From the NCBI GenBank assembly GCA_026414765.1, contig JAOAIJ010000041.1, forward strand, positions 1-64,000: a DNA stretch of 64,000 nt. Direction: 5' to 3'. The notes below the pieces were generated by a model. The model worked only from the letters and a program-made list of their open reading frames with translations. It was not told where the DNA came from and made no database searches. Below, piece by piece: positions 54,052 to 64,000 of this stretch. The DNA comes from Clostridia bacterium. GTDB lineage: Bacteria > Bacillota > Clostridia > Acetivibrionales > DSM-27016. The position numbers and the translations under genes were made by a program. The first letter of the stretch is position 1. Each line of letters opens with the position of its first letter.

Positions 54052-57000
54052 GTGGAGCGCATGAAAGAATATTTAAGAGAAATTATCGGGGAAAAACTAG
54101 GTATTGAAAAGTGTGCAGTTGGTTCAGATGCAGCATTTTTCAGCCTTGGAGTGACCTCAATAATAAGTGAAGAAATCTTGGCTATATTGCGCCAAGAGTA
54201 TAAAAACCTGTCTTCAACATTATTGTTTGAGTATCCTAATATTAACAGACTTAGTAATTTTCTTGCCACCCAAGAGCGTCAATCAATAGTCAAGAAGTTA
54301 GATGAAAGAAAAATTGAGCCTGAGGCAGTTGATGAAAATGTGGCAGGAGTAGAGGCTTACCTGACTCAAAACGATATCAAAAATCCGGATGATCGTATTG
54401 TTAATAAGTCGGATAAAGCACAAAAGGTTGCTAAGGTACTAAAAGCTGATGACTCTGCAAAAAAAAGAGGATATGATATAGCAATTATCGGAATCAGCGG
54501 AAAGTTTCCCAAGGCCGGCGACCAGCTTGAGTACTGGAGAAATCTGGTCGGAAACAGGGATTGCGTTGAGGAAATACCTGAAGACAGATGGAGATATGAT
54601 ACTGTCTATTCCGAGGAAAAAAATAAAGAAAATAAATCTTATAGCAAATGGGGCGGGTTTATTGATGATGTGGATAAATTTGACCCATTGTTTTTTTCCA
54701 TCTCCCCTCTGGAAGCAGAATTAATGGATTTACAACAGAAGCTGTTTCTGACTTGCTGCTGGGAGGCAATGGAGGATGCAGGTTATGGTAAAACCAGGTA
54801 TAGAAAGACTAATAATATCGGTGTTTATGCAGGAGTTACCTGGAATGAGTTTTCATTGATCGCTCATGAAGAAGGATATTTAAAGGGACAGCATAAAGGC
54901 CCTGGATCTTTATACTGGAGTATTCCGAACCGGGTGTCTTATTTCTTAAACCTTACAGGTCCCAGTTTAGCCATTGATACTGCGTGTTCATCCTCTCTGG
55001 TGGCTATTCATCAGGCATGTCAGTCTATTTTATCAGGTGATTGTGAAATGGCATTGGCAGGAGGTGTTAATCTCAGCCTGCACCCCAGCAAATATATTTA
55101 TTTGAGTCAGTCGCACTTTCTTTCTACCGACGGTAAATGCCGTAGTTTCGGGGAAGGTGGAAATGGTTATGTTCCGGGAGAGGGCTTGGGAGTTATTTTG
55201 CTTAAGCCGCTAGACAAAGCAGTTGAGGATGGAGACTATGTTTATGGATTAATCCGGGGTTCAGCCACAAATCATGGCGGTAAAACTACCGGCTATACAG
55301 TGCCAAATCCGGAATCCCACCGTAATCTGATACTTACCGCTATTGACAGGGCACAGATACATCCTGAGGAATTAAGCTATATCGAATGTCACGGAACCGG
55401 AACGGCTCTGGGCGACCCCATTGAAATCAGGGGACTTACGATGGCTTTCCAAGAACATACTAATAAAAAACATTTTTGCGGCATTGGTTCGGTAAAATCC
55501 AATATAGGCCACTTGGAGGCAGCAGCAGGAGTGGCAGGACTAATCAAGGTATTACTTAGCATGAGATATGGAACTTTACCTGCAAGTATACATTCTAAGG
55601 AGCTAAACAGCAAAATCGACTTCGATAACTCTCCCTTTTATGTTATACGGAATAATCAGAAATGGGCTGCAGAAGGCGCAAATTGCCGTTTAGCTGCAGT
55701 TAGTTCCTTTGGAGCCGGTGGGTCCAATGCACATGTAATCCTGGAATCTTATGATAATAGCCACCGGTTATGTCAAATCAACTGCAGAACTGACCATGAG
55801 ATTATTACTTTGTCGGCTCAGACACAAGAGCAATTGCTGGACTATGCAAAAAAACTGAATATATATATTGCCGAAGTACAGGGCTATTCTTCCCTTACAG
55901 AACAATACAGCTTGCATAATATAGCAAGGACATTGCAGGCCGGGCGGGAATGTTTCCGTTACCGGATGGCAATTATAGCCGCTTCTATAACAGAGCTTCA
56001 GAAAAACCTTCAGAATTTTATCAGTGGCATAATTGATAATAAAAATGTCTTTCTTGGAGAGGCTTCTGAATCTGGTAAATCAGAAAACAACAGTGAAAAA
56101 ATTCCGTTAATAATAAATTCATTGAAAGCAGAGGAAATCGCCTCCTTATGGGTAAAAGGCGGATTGGATAATAACTTGATGGAAGCAGATGAAGAATTTC
56201 TAAAATTACCTCTTCCTACCTATCCGTTTTTAAAGGAAAAGTCCTGGCTTACAGACAGTGAAGTACTCTATGAAAAAGAAATGCTGCAAAGTATTGAATA
56301 TCTTCATCCTTTATTAGATTCCAACATTTCAACATGTGAAAAAGGTTGTTTCAAAAAAGTATTTTCAAAAAAGGAATACTTCCTTAAGGACCACCTTGTT
56401 AATAACCGTTATGTACTACCGGGAGTATGTCATTTGGAGATGGCAGGTGTTGGGGCTACTTTATGGGGTAAAGGGAAGGTTAGAAATATAAAAGATGTAT
56501 GGTTTGTCAGTCCGATAACCGTTGGCGATGAACTGGAGAACGTCGAGCTTGAGCTTTCCTCCAAAGAGGACTGTATACATTTCGAAATTAAGAAACCTCC
56601 TGAAAAAGGAGGTTCATTATTTTCTCAAGGAACTATAGATTGCCGGGAAGGCTTTTTAACTTCAAAAGAAACATATTCAGCAGATTTGGCAAAACTAAAG
56701 GCCGGACTTAATAAAACCCTGACAATACCGGAGTTTTATCAGTTGTTTGCTAAAATTGGTATCACTCAAAAGGCTAGCTTCCAGGTTATCAGGGAGTTCT
56801 TTTTTAAGGAAAATGAGGCTTTCTCAAAGATAAAACTTCCATCAGATTTGGAAAGGGACTTTTCAGATTATTTGTTACATCCTGCATTGATGGATGGTGT
56901 AGTCCAGACAGCTATGGCTCATATACTGACCAGTGAAAGTACACCGTCGCTTATTGTGCCGTTCCATTTTGAGGAAATAGAAATTGTAAAACCTCTAACT

Positions 57001-60000
57001 TCAACAATCTTTGTTCACGCTGTTCTGGAAAACCCGGCGGTAAACCAGTATAAGATCAAGATTTTTAACGATCAGGGTGAACTTTCTATAGACATAAAAC
57101 AATTCATTGTCAAGTCAGTAAAGGAAAACAAAAACTTCACAGATTCTAGCACGGTCTTGCGGGAGCAAATTCTTCAGGCCAATAACTGCAATCTGTTGGT
57201 TCCTGCCTGGGACGTAGTTCCTGTCGTGAAAAATTCTACAGTTTTTCCTCAAGACGATAATGTCGTTGTTGTGGGGGGGACGGCTGAAAACCTCAAAGCT
57301 ATAAGACAATACTATTCAAATGTTCAATCTTTGAAGATACTATCAAATGACACCATCGGGGTGATCCTGAATAAACTGGAATCCCTCGGCAATATACGTC
57401 ATATTATTTGGGTGGCTCCTTTTAAGCCTTTGAAATCTATAGCCGATGATATGGTGGTGAAAGATCAGAAAAGAGGGGTTGTCCAGATTTTCAGAATGGT
57501 TAAAGCCCTCCTTCAATCAGGTTATGGTACAAAAGACTTACTTTGGACCGTAATTACCACCCAGTCTCAGCCTATATCCGGAAGCGATGCGGTAAATCCC
57601 ACTCATGCCAGTATTCACGGTTTGATAGGCTCCATGACTAAGGAGTATTCAAACTGGAAAGTCCGTTTGGTTGACCTTGAAGCAGAATGTGAGTGGCCTT
57701 TGGCAGAAATACTCTCCATAATTCCAAGTCCATCGGGGGATGCCTGGGTTTACAGGGGAGGGGAATGGCACCGACAGCACCTGGTTCCCTTTAGAAACAC
57801 TCCGGTCGACAGGTCTCTATACCGGTCTGGCGGAGTATACGTGGTGATAGGTGGTGCCGGCGGAATAGGGGAAGCTTGGAGTGAGTATATGATACGAACT
57901 TATCAGGCTCACATCATATGGATTGGCAGGAGCAGAAAGGATGCTGCCATTCAAAACAAAATAAACAGATTAGCAGCTCTAGGTCCTGCCCCCTACTACG
58001 TTTCCGCAGATGCTACGGACTTGAAGGCCTTGCAGCAAGCCTATATGGAGATAAAACAGCTCTATACTGAGATTAATGGTGTAATTCATTCTGCTATAGT
58101 ATTACTGGATCAAAGCCTTGCGCGGATGGATGAAGAACGGTTTCAAGCTGCATTATCAGCAAAGGTTGATGTCAGCGTACGTATAGCTCAGGTCTTTGAT
58201 AATGAAGCTTTAGATTTTATACTGTTTTTCTCTTCAATGATGTCTTTTACAAAAGACCCGGGACAATGTAATTATGCTTCCGGCTGCACATTTAAGGATG
58301 CTTTTGCTTTCCGGCTGGCAAAGGAATTGGCATGTCCTGTGAAGGTCATTAACTGGGGATATTGGGGTAGTGTAGGAGTTGTTGCCTCCAGTGATTATCA
58401 AAAAAGGATGGCGCAGGCGGGAATAGGGTCCATAGAGCCTGCTGAGGCCATGGAGGCATTGGAGATACTCCTTGCTGAGCCTGTAAGACAGCTTGGATTG
58501 CTGAAAACAACTAAGACAGCGAAGTTGGAGGAGACAAGCCCGCGTCCGCTTATAGAAGAAAGCATAACTGCTTATCCTGAATATATGCCATCAAATGCAG
58601 AAGACTTGCAGAGGATGATTTTAATCAACACAGACCTGTATAAACCGGAAGAGATCGACAAATCTGATACAGTTCTTCAGACAAGCCTGATGGAAAAGCT
58701 TCTCTGCAAGTTATTATGGAGTCAGCTGAAATCAGCAGGATTATTTAAAGAACGGGATAATTCACTTGCAGACCTTAAGACGAAGGGCAAAATTCCGGAT
58801 TTATATGACAGATGGCTGGCAGAAAGTATTGATGTGCTGGCCGGCAATAATTATCTGACTGTTGACGGTTCCTTGTGTACTGTGACTGATATTGGCACTG
58901 AAGACCTTGAGACAGCATGGAAAGAATGGAATAAACAAAAGGCGTTGTGGATGAAGAATCCTGACCTGAAAGCAAGGGCAGTGTTAGTAGAAACTACACT
59001 ACTTGCATTACCTGAAGTGCTTACCGGTAAATTACCGGCTACTGATGTTATGTTCCCGAATTCTTCCATAGAACTTGTTGAAGGAGTATATAAAAACAAC
59101 CTTATAGCCGACTATTACAACGAAGTGGTGGCAGATACCGTAGTTGCCTATCTGGAGCAGAGGATTAAAGAGGATCCGAAGGCTGGCATACGGATTCTGG
59201 AAGTTGGTGCAGGTACCGGAGGAACCAGTACAATGGTGTTCCGGAAACTTAAGCCTTACCAGGAGCATGTTCACGAATATTGCTATACAGATATATCCAA
59301 GGCATTCTTAATCCATGCAGAAGAGCAATTCGGACAGGAAAATCCGTATTTGACCTGTGAAATATTTAATGCTGCTAAACCGCTTTCTGTGCAAAGTATT
59401 AAGCCGGGTGGATATGATGTGGTAATCGCTACCAATGTATTGCATGCAACCCCCAATATACGTGAGACTCTGCGGAATGTAAAAGCAGTGTTACGTAAGA
59501 ATGGACTCTTATACCTAAATGAGATAAACAGCAATTCCCTGTTTTCCCATCTTACTTTCGGCCTTTTAGAAGGATGGTGGTTATATGAAGACCCCGGACT
59601 GCGTATTCCTGGTTGTCCGGGACTATATCCTGAAGTTTGGGAAAAAATACTTGATCGTGAGGGATTTCGGGCAATTTTCTTTCCGGCACAAAAAGCCCAT
59701 GGTTTGGGACAACAAATCATTATAGCTGAAAGTGATGGAGTTGTCAGGCAAAAACAGTCTGAAGATTCGGGAGCCGGAATTGGGAAGAAGACAGTGTATG
59801 CATCTCTGACACAAGGCCCGGCTGCTGAACCAGAACTGCCGGCAGCTTTTTCTGTAAGGATAGCGCCAGACTTGTTGAGGGAAAAAAGTACAAACTATAT
59901 TAAGCAAATGGTTAGTGAGACACTGAAAATTCCTTATCAAAGGATTGAACCTTCAGTATCTCTTGAGAAATACGGAATAGATTCAATATTGGTTGTCCGC

Positions 60001-63000
60001 TTGACTAACAAACTGAGAGAAGTATTTGAGAACATAAGCAGTACCCTGTTTTTTGAATACCAGACCATTGATGCTTTGGTAGAATACTTCCTGAACAGCC
60101 ATAAGGAGTCTTTGTTGAAGCTTGTAGGAATAAGAAATGATTCAGCGCATGAAGAAATTCCTGTAAATGAACGGATGCTACAGGAAGCAAGACCGACAGC
60201 AGCAGTGGAACTACTACGGGAGAAGGCAACTATATATATTAAGCAGTTAGTAAGTGATACCCTGAAAATTCCTTTCCAGAGGATTGATTCTTCAGCATCT
60301 CTTGAGAAATACGGAATAGATTCAATATTGGTTGTACGTTTGACCAATAAGCTAAGAGAAGCATTTGAAAATATAAGCAGCACCTTGTTCTTTGAATACC
60401 AGACCATTGACGCTTTGGTCGGGTATTTCCTGAATAATCAGAAAGAGTCTCTGTCAAAGCTGGTAGGAATAGATGAACAGCCAGTGGTGGAAGTGCTTCC
60501 AGACAATAAACTGAAGCCGACGGAAGCTATACCGGTAGCGGCACCGGAACTGTTACGGGAAAAAGCTACAACCTACATAAAACAGTTAGTAAGTGATACC
60601 CTGAAAATTCCTTTCCAGAGGATTGATTCTTCAGTATCTCTTGAAAGATATGGAATAGATTCAATATTGGTTGTACGTTTGACCAATAAGTTAAGAGAAG
60701 TATTTGAAAACATAAGCAGCACCTTGTTCTTTGAATACCAGACCATTGACGCTTTGGTCGGGTATTTCCTGAATAATCAGAAAGAGTCTCTGTCAAAGCT
60801 GATAGGGATAGTCGAACAGCCAAGACAGGAAGAAGTAGCTGTTACTAAAGAGTTGACAGGTGCGTTGCCGGAAAAGGCACCGGTTGTCCCTGCTCAATCA
60901 AGTCCCGTGAGGGACATGGAATCGGAATTACGTGACTATCATGTTCACGATGTTGCAATAATAGGTTTGGCAGGCCGTTATCCCGGGGCTAACCGCATGG
61001 AGGAGTTCTGGAATAACCTGATACAGGGAAAGATCAGCGTTACAGAGATTTCTAAAGAACGATGGGATTGGAAGAAGTATTATGACAAGGAAAAGGGAAA
61101 GTGGGGATCAATCTATTCAAAATGGGGGGCGTTTGTTAATGACTCTGATAAATTTGATCCGTTCTTTTTTCAAATCTCACCTGCCGAGGCAGACAGAATG
61201 GACCCGCAAGAGCGGTTATTCCTGGAAATAGCTTACGCCAGTATAGAGGATGCAGGATATACACCGGCAAATCTTTCGGACAGCAGGAAAATCGGTGTAT
61301 TTGTCGGAGTGATGCATGGTGATTATCCGACCGTGCCAAGCTACTGGTCTATTGCAAACCGGGTTTCCTATCTTTTCAATTTTCAAGGTCCGAGCATGGC
61401 GGTGGATTCTGCGTGCTCTTCTTCGCTAACGGCAGTTCATTTAGCCTTGGAGAGCCTTTACAGCGGCATCAGTGACTGCGTAATTGCAGGTGGTGTGGCT
61501 TTAATTAATGATCCTTCCCACTTCGAACGTTTATCTGCTTTTTCTATGTTGTCTGCGGGAGATAAGTGCAAACCCTTTGGAGATCAGGCTGATGGAATCA
61601 TAGCTGCTGAAGGAATGGGGGCTATTGTATTAAAGCCACTGTCGAAGGCGGTTGCAGATGGTGATCATATATATGGAATTATAAAGGGGAGTATGATAAA
61701 CGCAGGGGGAAAAACTAACGGATATATGGTTCCCAATCCTAACGCTCAATTCCGGTTGATAGCAGATTGCTATAAAAGGGCTGGGATTAGTGCGAGGGCA
61801 GTCAGTTATGTAGAAGCACACGGAACAGGTACGGCTTTGGGTGATCCTATTGAAATTACAGGCTTAACCCGTGCCTTTGAGGTTGATACAAATGAAAAGC
61901 AGTTTTGTGCAATAGGTTCAGTCAAATCGAATATCGGACATAGTGAAAGTACTTCTGGTATAGCCGGCATAACCAAAGTGCTCTTACAGCTAAAACATGG
62001 TCAAATCGTGCCTTCTCTAAACTCTAAGGTATTAAACCCGCATATTGATTTTAGCAGTTCACCCTTTGTTGTCCAACAAGAGCTTCGGGAATGGGAACGG
62101 CCGAAGGTTTCATTGAACGGAAATACTTTAGAATATCCGCGGATAGCAGGAATCTCATCCTTTGGGGCAGGAGGAGCAAACGCCCATGTTGTTATTCAGG
62201 AATACATACCTGATAATATAGCAGACCCGCAAATCAGAATAGTCTCAGAAAACCCGGCGGTCATCTTATTGTCCGCAAGGAACGAGGAACGTCTGAGAGA
62301 ACGGGTGAAACAATTGCTGAATGCTGTTAAGGAACAGAATTTTTCCGACAGTAATATGGCTGATATAGCTTATACTCTACAGGTTGGCCGTGAGGCGATG
62401 GATGAGCGACTGGCTTTATTGGCGGCATCAATAAAGGAACTTGAAGAAAAACTGCAGAACTATCTTGACGGACATGAAGGGATAATTGATTTATATAGGG
62501 GACATGTAAAGGGTAACAGGGATTTTTTGAATGTTTTTGCATCGGATGAAGATATGGCAAAAACAATCGGTATTTGGCTCGATAAGAGAAAATACGGGAA
62601 ATTGCTTAATCTTTGGGTTAAGGGTATAGCAATAGACTGGCATAGACTCTATGATGGTAAAAAGCCATTCAGAATAAGTCTTCCTACATATCCTTTTGCC
62701 AAAGAGCGGTATTGGGTCCCCAAAAACAAGATAATGCTGAATGGCGGATCGGCTGGTACTGCTTCGGAAACTGCATCAGTGATCCACCCGCTGGTACAGC
62801 AGAATACCTCTGTATTCTCAGAACAACGCTTCAGTTCGGTCTTTACAGGGCAGGAGTTTTTCTTGGCGGACCATGTAGTGAAAGGACGACATATCTTGCC
62901 GGGAGTAGCTTACCTTGAGATGGCCCGTGAAGCAATAAGTTATGCTTCAGCACTGAAGAAAGATCAAACAGGTCTTCAACTGAAAAACATCCTTTGGAAT

Positions 63001-64000
63001 CAACCCATCGTTGTAAATAATGATTCAGTTCAGGTCCATATAGGACTTTATCCTGCAGAAAATGGAGAAATTGCATTTGAAATATATACAGAAACAGAAG
63101 AGGACGGCTCGGAGCCTGTATTACACTGTCAGGGCAGAGCTGTCCTTAAGGCCGGCTTGGAAAGCAGGAATTTGAATATTCCGGCATTACAGTCGGAGTG
63201 TGTAAGAAATACTATTATGGCAAGCCAATGCTACGGGACATATAGGTCTATGGGTATTACTTTCGGCCCGGGACACCAGGGGATTGAGAAGATACACGTG
63301 GGAACAGGCCAAGTGTTAGCAAAGTTGTCCTTACCTTCCTCTGTTGAAAACACTAAAGATGAATTTGTTCTCCATCCAAGTCTCATGGATTCGGCAATGC
63401 AAGCATCAATCGGTTTACTGATGAGTGAAACTGAACCTTGCGAAAACAGTACAGCAACCAAACCTTTTCTGCCGTTTACCGTAAAGGAAGTTGAGATATT
63501 AAGCGGGTGTACTTCCAATATGTGGGCATACCTACGGCTAAGTGAAGAATTTAGTGCAGGAGACAAAGTATTGATTCTGGATATTGATATATGTGATGAT
63601 TCAGGCAATATTTGTGTAAGGATAAAGGGGCTTGCAACAAGGGTGTTGGAAAATGAAATAGAGCCTGTAGAGCCCTCTCAGGCTTTTGGAACTCTATTGC
63701 TTCGAACTTACTGGAAAGAACAAAGCGTTATACAGAAAGCAACTGTTCCTGACTATGATAAAAATCTTGTAGTTGTTTGTGAACCTATAAATGTATCTAA
63801 AGAGGCTATAGAATCAGGAGTAAAAGAGGCTCGCTGCATTAGCTTGCCTATGGGACAAAATGAAACAGAGGAAAGGTTCCTGAAGCTTGCACTACGGATT
63901 TTTGAGGAAATACAAGGCATTACGGCAGACAATCCCGATCATAAGGTGTTAGTCCAGATAATGGTTGCAGATAAGAATGAGCATCAGCTCTTTGCAGGAC
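54052..64000 (+). CDS. Trans-AT polyketide synthase, ACP-KS-DH-KR-cMT-ACP3-KS-DH...
   Basis: Open to the window end; at least 3316 residues. Start: GTG at 54052 is eight bases behind AAAGGAAGG; the ATG at 54046 is too close and ATG 54061 too far. ACP (S36, in GVTSI). KS1 with C312, H447 and H487. DH1 with H781 and D948, but the HxxxGxxxxP glycine is Asn. KR with GGAGGIG near 1267, S1395 and Y1408. C-methyltransferase at about 1674-1897 with LEVGAGTGG. Three ACPs in tandem (S1978, S2091, S2204). KS2 with C2455, H2590 and H2630. DH2 with an intact H2941 motif and D3113. There is no AT domain. Module 1 should give an alpha-methyl enoyl product. Probably cytoplasmic, as a giant complex. Confidence 0.93.
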   Translation, partial: MERMKEYLREIIGEKLGIEKCAVGSDAAFFSLGVTSIISEEILAILRQEYKNLSSTLLFEYPNINRLSNFLATQERQSIVKKLDERKIEPEAVDENVAGVEAYLTQNDIKNPDDRIVNKSDKAQKVAKVLKADDSAKKRGYDIAIIGISGKFPKAGDQLEYWRNLVGNRDCVEEIPEDRWRYDTVYSEEKNKENKSYSKWGGFIDDVDKFDPLFFSISPLEAELMDLQQKLFLTCCWEAMEDAGYGKTRYRKTNNIGVYAGVTWNEFSLIAHEEGYLKGQHKGPGSLYWSIPNRVSYFLNLTGPSLAIDTACSSSLVAIHQACQSILSGDCEMALAGGVNLSLHPSKYIYLSQSHFLSTDGKCRSFGEGGNGYVPGEGLGVILLKPLDKAVEDGDYVYGLIRGSATNHGGKTTGYTVPNPESHRNLILTAIDRAQIHPEELSYIECHGTGTALGDPIEIRGLTMAFQEHTNKKHFCGIGSVKSNIGHLEAAAGVAGLIKVLLSMRYGTLPASIHSKELNSKIDFDNSPFYVIRNNQKWAAEGANCRLAAVSSFGAGGSNAHVILESYDNSHRLCQINCRTDHEIITLSAQTQEQLLDYAKKLNIYIAEVQGYSSLTEQYSLHNIARTLQAGRECFRYRMAIIAASITELQKNLQNFISGIIDNKNVFLGEASESGKSENNSEKIPLIINSLKAEEIASLWVKGGLDNNLMEADEEFLKLPLPTYPFLKEKSWLTDSEVLYEKEMLQSIEYLHPLLDSNISTCEKGCFKKVFSKKEYFLKDHLVNNRYVLPGVCHLEMAGVGATLWGKGKVRNIKDVWFVSPITVGDELENVELELSSKEDCIHFEIKKPPEKGGSLFSQGTIDCREGFLTSKETYSADLAKLKAGLNKTLTIPEFYQLFAKIGITQKASFQVIREFFFKENEAFSKIKLPSDLERDFSDYLLHPALMDGVVQTAMAHILTSESTPSLIVPFHFEEIEIVKPLTSTIFVHAVLENPAVNQYKIKIFNDQGELSIDIKQFIVKSVKENKNFTDSSTVLREQILQANNCNLLVPAWDVVPVVKNSTVFPQDDNVVVVGGTAENLKAIRQYYSNVQSLKILSNDTIGVILNKLESLGNIRHIIWVAPFKPLKSIADDMVVKDQKRGVVQIFRMVKALLQSGYGTKDLLWTVITTQSQPISGSDAVNPTHASIHGLIGSMTKEYSNWKVRLVDLEAECEWPLAEILSIIPSPSGDAWVYRGGEWHRQHLVPFRNTPVDRSLYRSGGVYVVIGGAGGIGEAWSEYMIRTYQAHIIWIGRSRKDAAIQNKINRLAALGPAPYYVSADATDLKALQQAYMEIKQLYTEINGVIHSAIVLLDQSLARMDEERFQAALSAKVDVSVRIAQVFDNEALDFILFFSSMMSFTKDPGQCNYASGCTFKDAFAFRLAKELACPVKVINWGYWGSVGVVASSDYQKRMAQAGIGSIEPAEAMEALEILLAEPVRQLGLLKTTKTAKLEETSPRPLIEESITAYPEYMPSNAEDLQRMILINTDLYKPEEIDKSDTVLQTSLMEKLLCKLLWSQLKSAGLFKERDNSLADLKTKGKIPDLYDRWLAESIDVLAGNNYLTVDGSLCTVTDIGTEDLETAWKEWNKQKALWMKNPDLKARAVLVETTLLALPEVLTGKLPATDVMFPNSSIELVEGVYKNNLIADYYNEVVADTVVAYLEQRIKEDPKAGIRILEVGAGTGGTSTMVFRKLKPYQEHVHEYCYTDISKAFLIHAEEQFGQENPYLTCEIFNAAKPLSVQSIKPGGYDVVIATNVLHATPNIRETLRNVKAVLRKNGLLYLNEINSNSLFSHLTFGLLEGWWLYEDPGLRIPGCPGLYPEVWEKILDREGFRAIFFPAQKAHGLGQQIIIAESDGVVRQKQSEDSGAGIGKKTVYASLTQGPAAEPELPAAFSVRIAPDLLREKSTNYIKQMVSETLKIPYQRIEPSVSLEKYGIDSILVVRLTNKLREVFENISSTLFFEYQTIDALVEYFLNSHKESLLKLVGIRNDSAHEEIPVNERMLQEARPTAAVELLREKATIYIKQLVSDTLKIPFQRIDSSASLEKYGIDSILVVRLTNKLREAFENISSTLFFEYQTIDALVGYFLNNQKESLSKLVGIDEQPVVEVLPDNKLKPTEAIPVAAPELLREKATTYIKQLVSDTLKIPFQRIDSSVSLERYGIDSILVVRLTNKLREVFENISSTLFFEYQTIDALVGYFLNNQKESLSKLIGIVEQPRQEEVAVTKELTGALPEKAPVVPAQSSPVRDMESELRDYHVHDVAIIGLAGRYPGANRMEEFWNNLIQGKISVTEISKERWDWKKYYDKEKGKWGSIYSKWGAFVNDSDKFDPFFFQISPAEADRMDPQERLFLEIAYASIEDAGYTPANLSDSRKIGVFVGVMHGDYPTVPSYWSIANRVSYLFNFQGPSMAVDSACSSSLTAVHLALESLYSGISDCVIAGGVALINDPSHFERLSAFSMLSAGDKCKPFGDQADGIIAAEGMGAIVLKPLSKAVADGDHIYGIIKGSMINAGGKTNGYMVPNPNAQFRLIADCYKRAGISARAVSYVEAHGTGTALGDPIEITGLTRAFEVDTNEKQFCAIGSVKSNIGHSESTSGIAGITKVLLQLKHGQIVPSLNSKVLNPHIDFSSSPFVVQQELREWERPKVSLNGNTLEYPRIAGISSFGAGGANAHVVIQEYIPDNIADPQIRIVSENPAVILLSARNEERLRERVKQLLNAVKEQNFSDSNMADIAYTLQVGREAMDERLALLAASIKELEEKLQNYLDGHEGIIDLYRGHVKGNRDFLNVFASDEDMAKTIGIWLDKRKYGKLLNLWVKGIAIDWHRLYDGKKPFRISLPTYPFAKERYWVPKNKIMLNGGSAGTASETASVIHPLVQQNTSVFSEQRFSSVFTGQEFFLADHVVKGRHILPGVAYLEMAREAISYASALKKDQTGLQLKNILWNQPIVVNNDSVQVHIGLYPAENGEIAFEIYTETEEDGSEPVLHCQGRAVLKAGLESRNLNIPALQSECVRNTIMASQCYGTYRSMGITFGPGHQGIEKIHVGTGQVLAKLSLPSSVENTKDEFVLHPSLMDSAMQASIGLLMSETEPCENSTATKPFLPFTVKEVEILSGCTSNMWAYLRLSEEFSAGDKVLILDIDICDDSGNICVRIKGLATRVLENEIEPVEPSQAFGTLLLRTYWKEQSVIQKATVPDYDKNLVVVCEPINVSKEAIESGVKEARCISLPMGQNETEERFLKLALRIFEEIQGITADNPDHKVLVQIMVADKNEHQLFAG
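60244..60816 (+). repeat. Near-identical ACP-coding direct repeat
   Basis: Bases 60244-60477 and 60583-60816 are nearly the same, with a period of 339 bases (113 codons). They encode the second and third ACP of the tandem triplet. The first copy (about 59905-60140) is more divergent. Recent duplication or gene conversion is the simplest reading. Confidence 0.9.

Noticed and set aside
60244..60816. Tandem repeat as a CRISPR or satellite array
   Set aside because: The units are in-frame ACP domains with the phosphopantetheine serine, so they are coding.

Overview
The window comes from a low-GC Gram-positive anaerobe. Strong AGGAGG-type ribosome binding sites, frequent TTG and GTG starts, and a GGGtGRT protein beside its Fe-S-scaffold-like partner all point to Clostridia, perhaps the Ruminiclostridium-like cellulolytic group; that placement is inference. 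I found no rRNA, tRNA, CRISPR array or insertion sequence.

Positions 1-27,650 hold mixed single genes and small operons: a DUF1048/ABC exporter operon (visibly richer in GC than what follows), a membrane metallophosphoesterase, a secreted heparinase II/III-type lyase, an azoreductase, a stand-alone NRPS condensation domain, a DUF2975/XRE pair, a PadR/HAAS-membrane pair with a clear promoter-operator, an AraC regulator with a DUF4386 membrane protein, a 1941-residue LamG-containing giant, an MMPL exporter with a divergent TetR regulator, the Fe-S-scaffold/GGGtGRT pair, and a YEATS-associated three-TM protein with a small C39-like peptidase.

Positions 28,124-40,540 are the most unusual part. 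Seven paralogous B12-binding/radical SAM proteins, three on the plus strand and four on the minus strand, converge on one small gene for a Nif11-type leader peptide with a short beta-branched, hydrophobic C-terminal tail. One paralogue has lost both the cobalamin domain and the CxxxCxxC cluster motif and looks like a pseudoenzyme. All seven keep a C-terminal segment that reads like a PqqD-type winged helix. This has the layout of a ribosomal peptide (RiPP) pathway with heavy radical SAM tailoring. The C39-like peptidase just upstream is a candidate leader protease. I did not find a transporter.

Positions 40,700-45,430 carry a CorA transporter, a decayed gene, an FRG-domain protein, and a lipoprotein with a secreted papain-fold peptidase. 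From 46,400 to the end is the start of a trans-AT polyketide cluster: a LoaP-type NusG paralogue followed by a hairpin and a long leader, a tandem acyltransferase, a PfaD-type enoyl reductase, an LnmK-type acyltransferase/decarboxylase with a free ACP, an acyl-activating ligase, an SDR reductase, and a giant PKS. The PKS reads ACP-KS-DH-KR-cMT-ACP-ACP-ACP-KS-DH and is cut by the window edge. LoaP probably switches on the long operon. The LnmK/ACP/ligase/SDR genes probably prepare a starter or branch unit. The trans AT and ER serve modules that have no AT or ER of their own.
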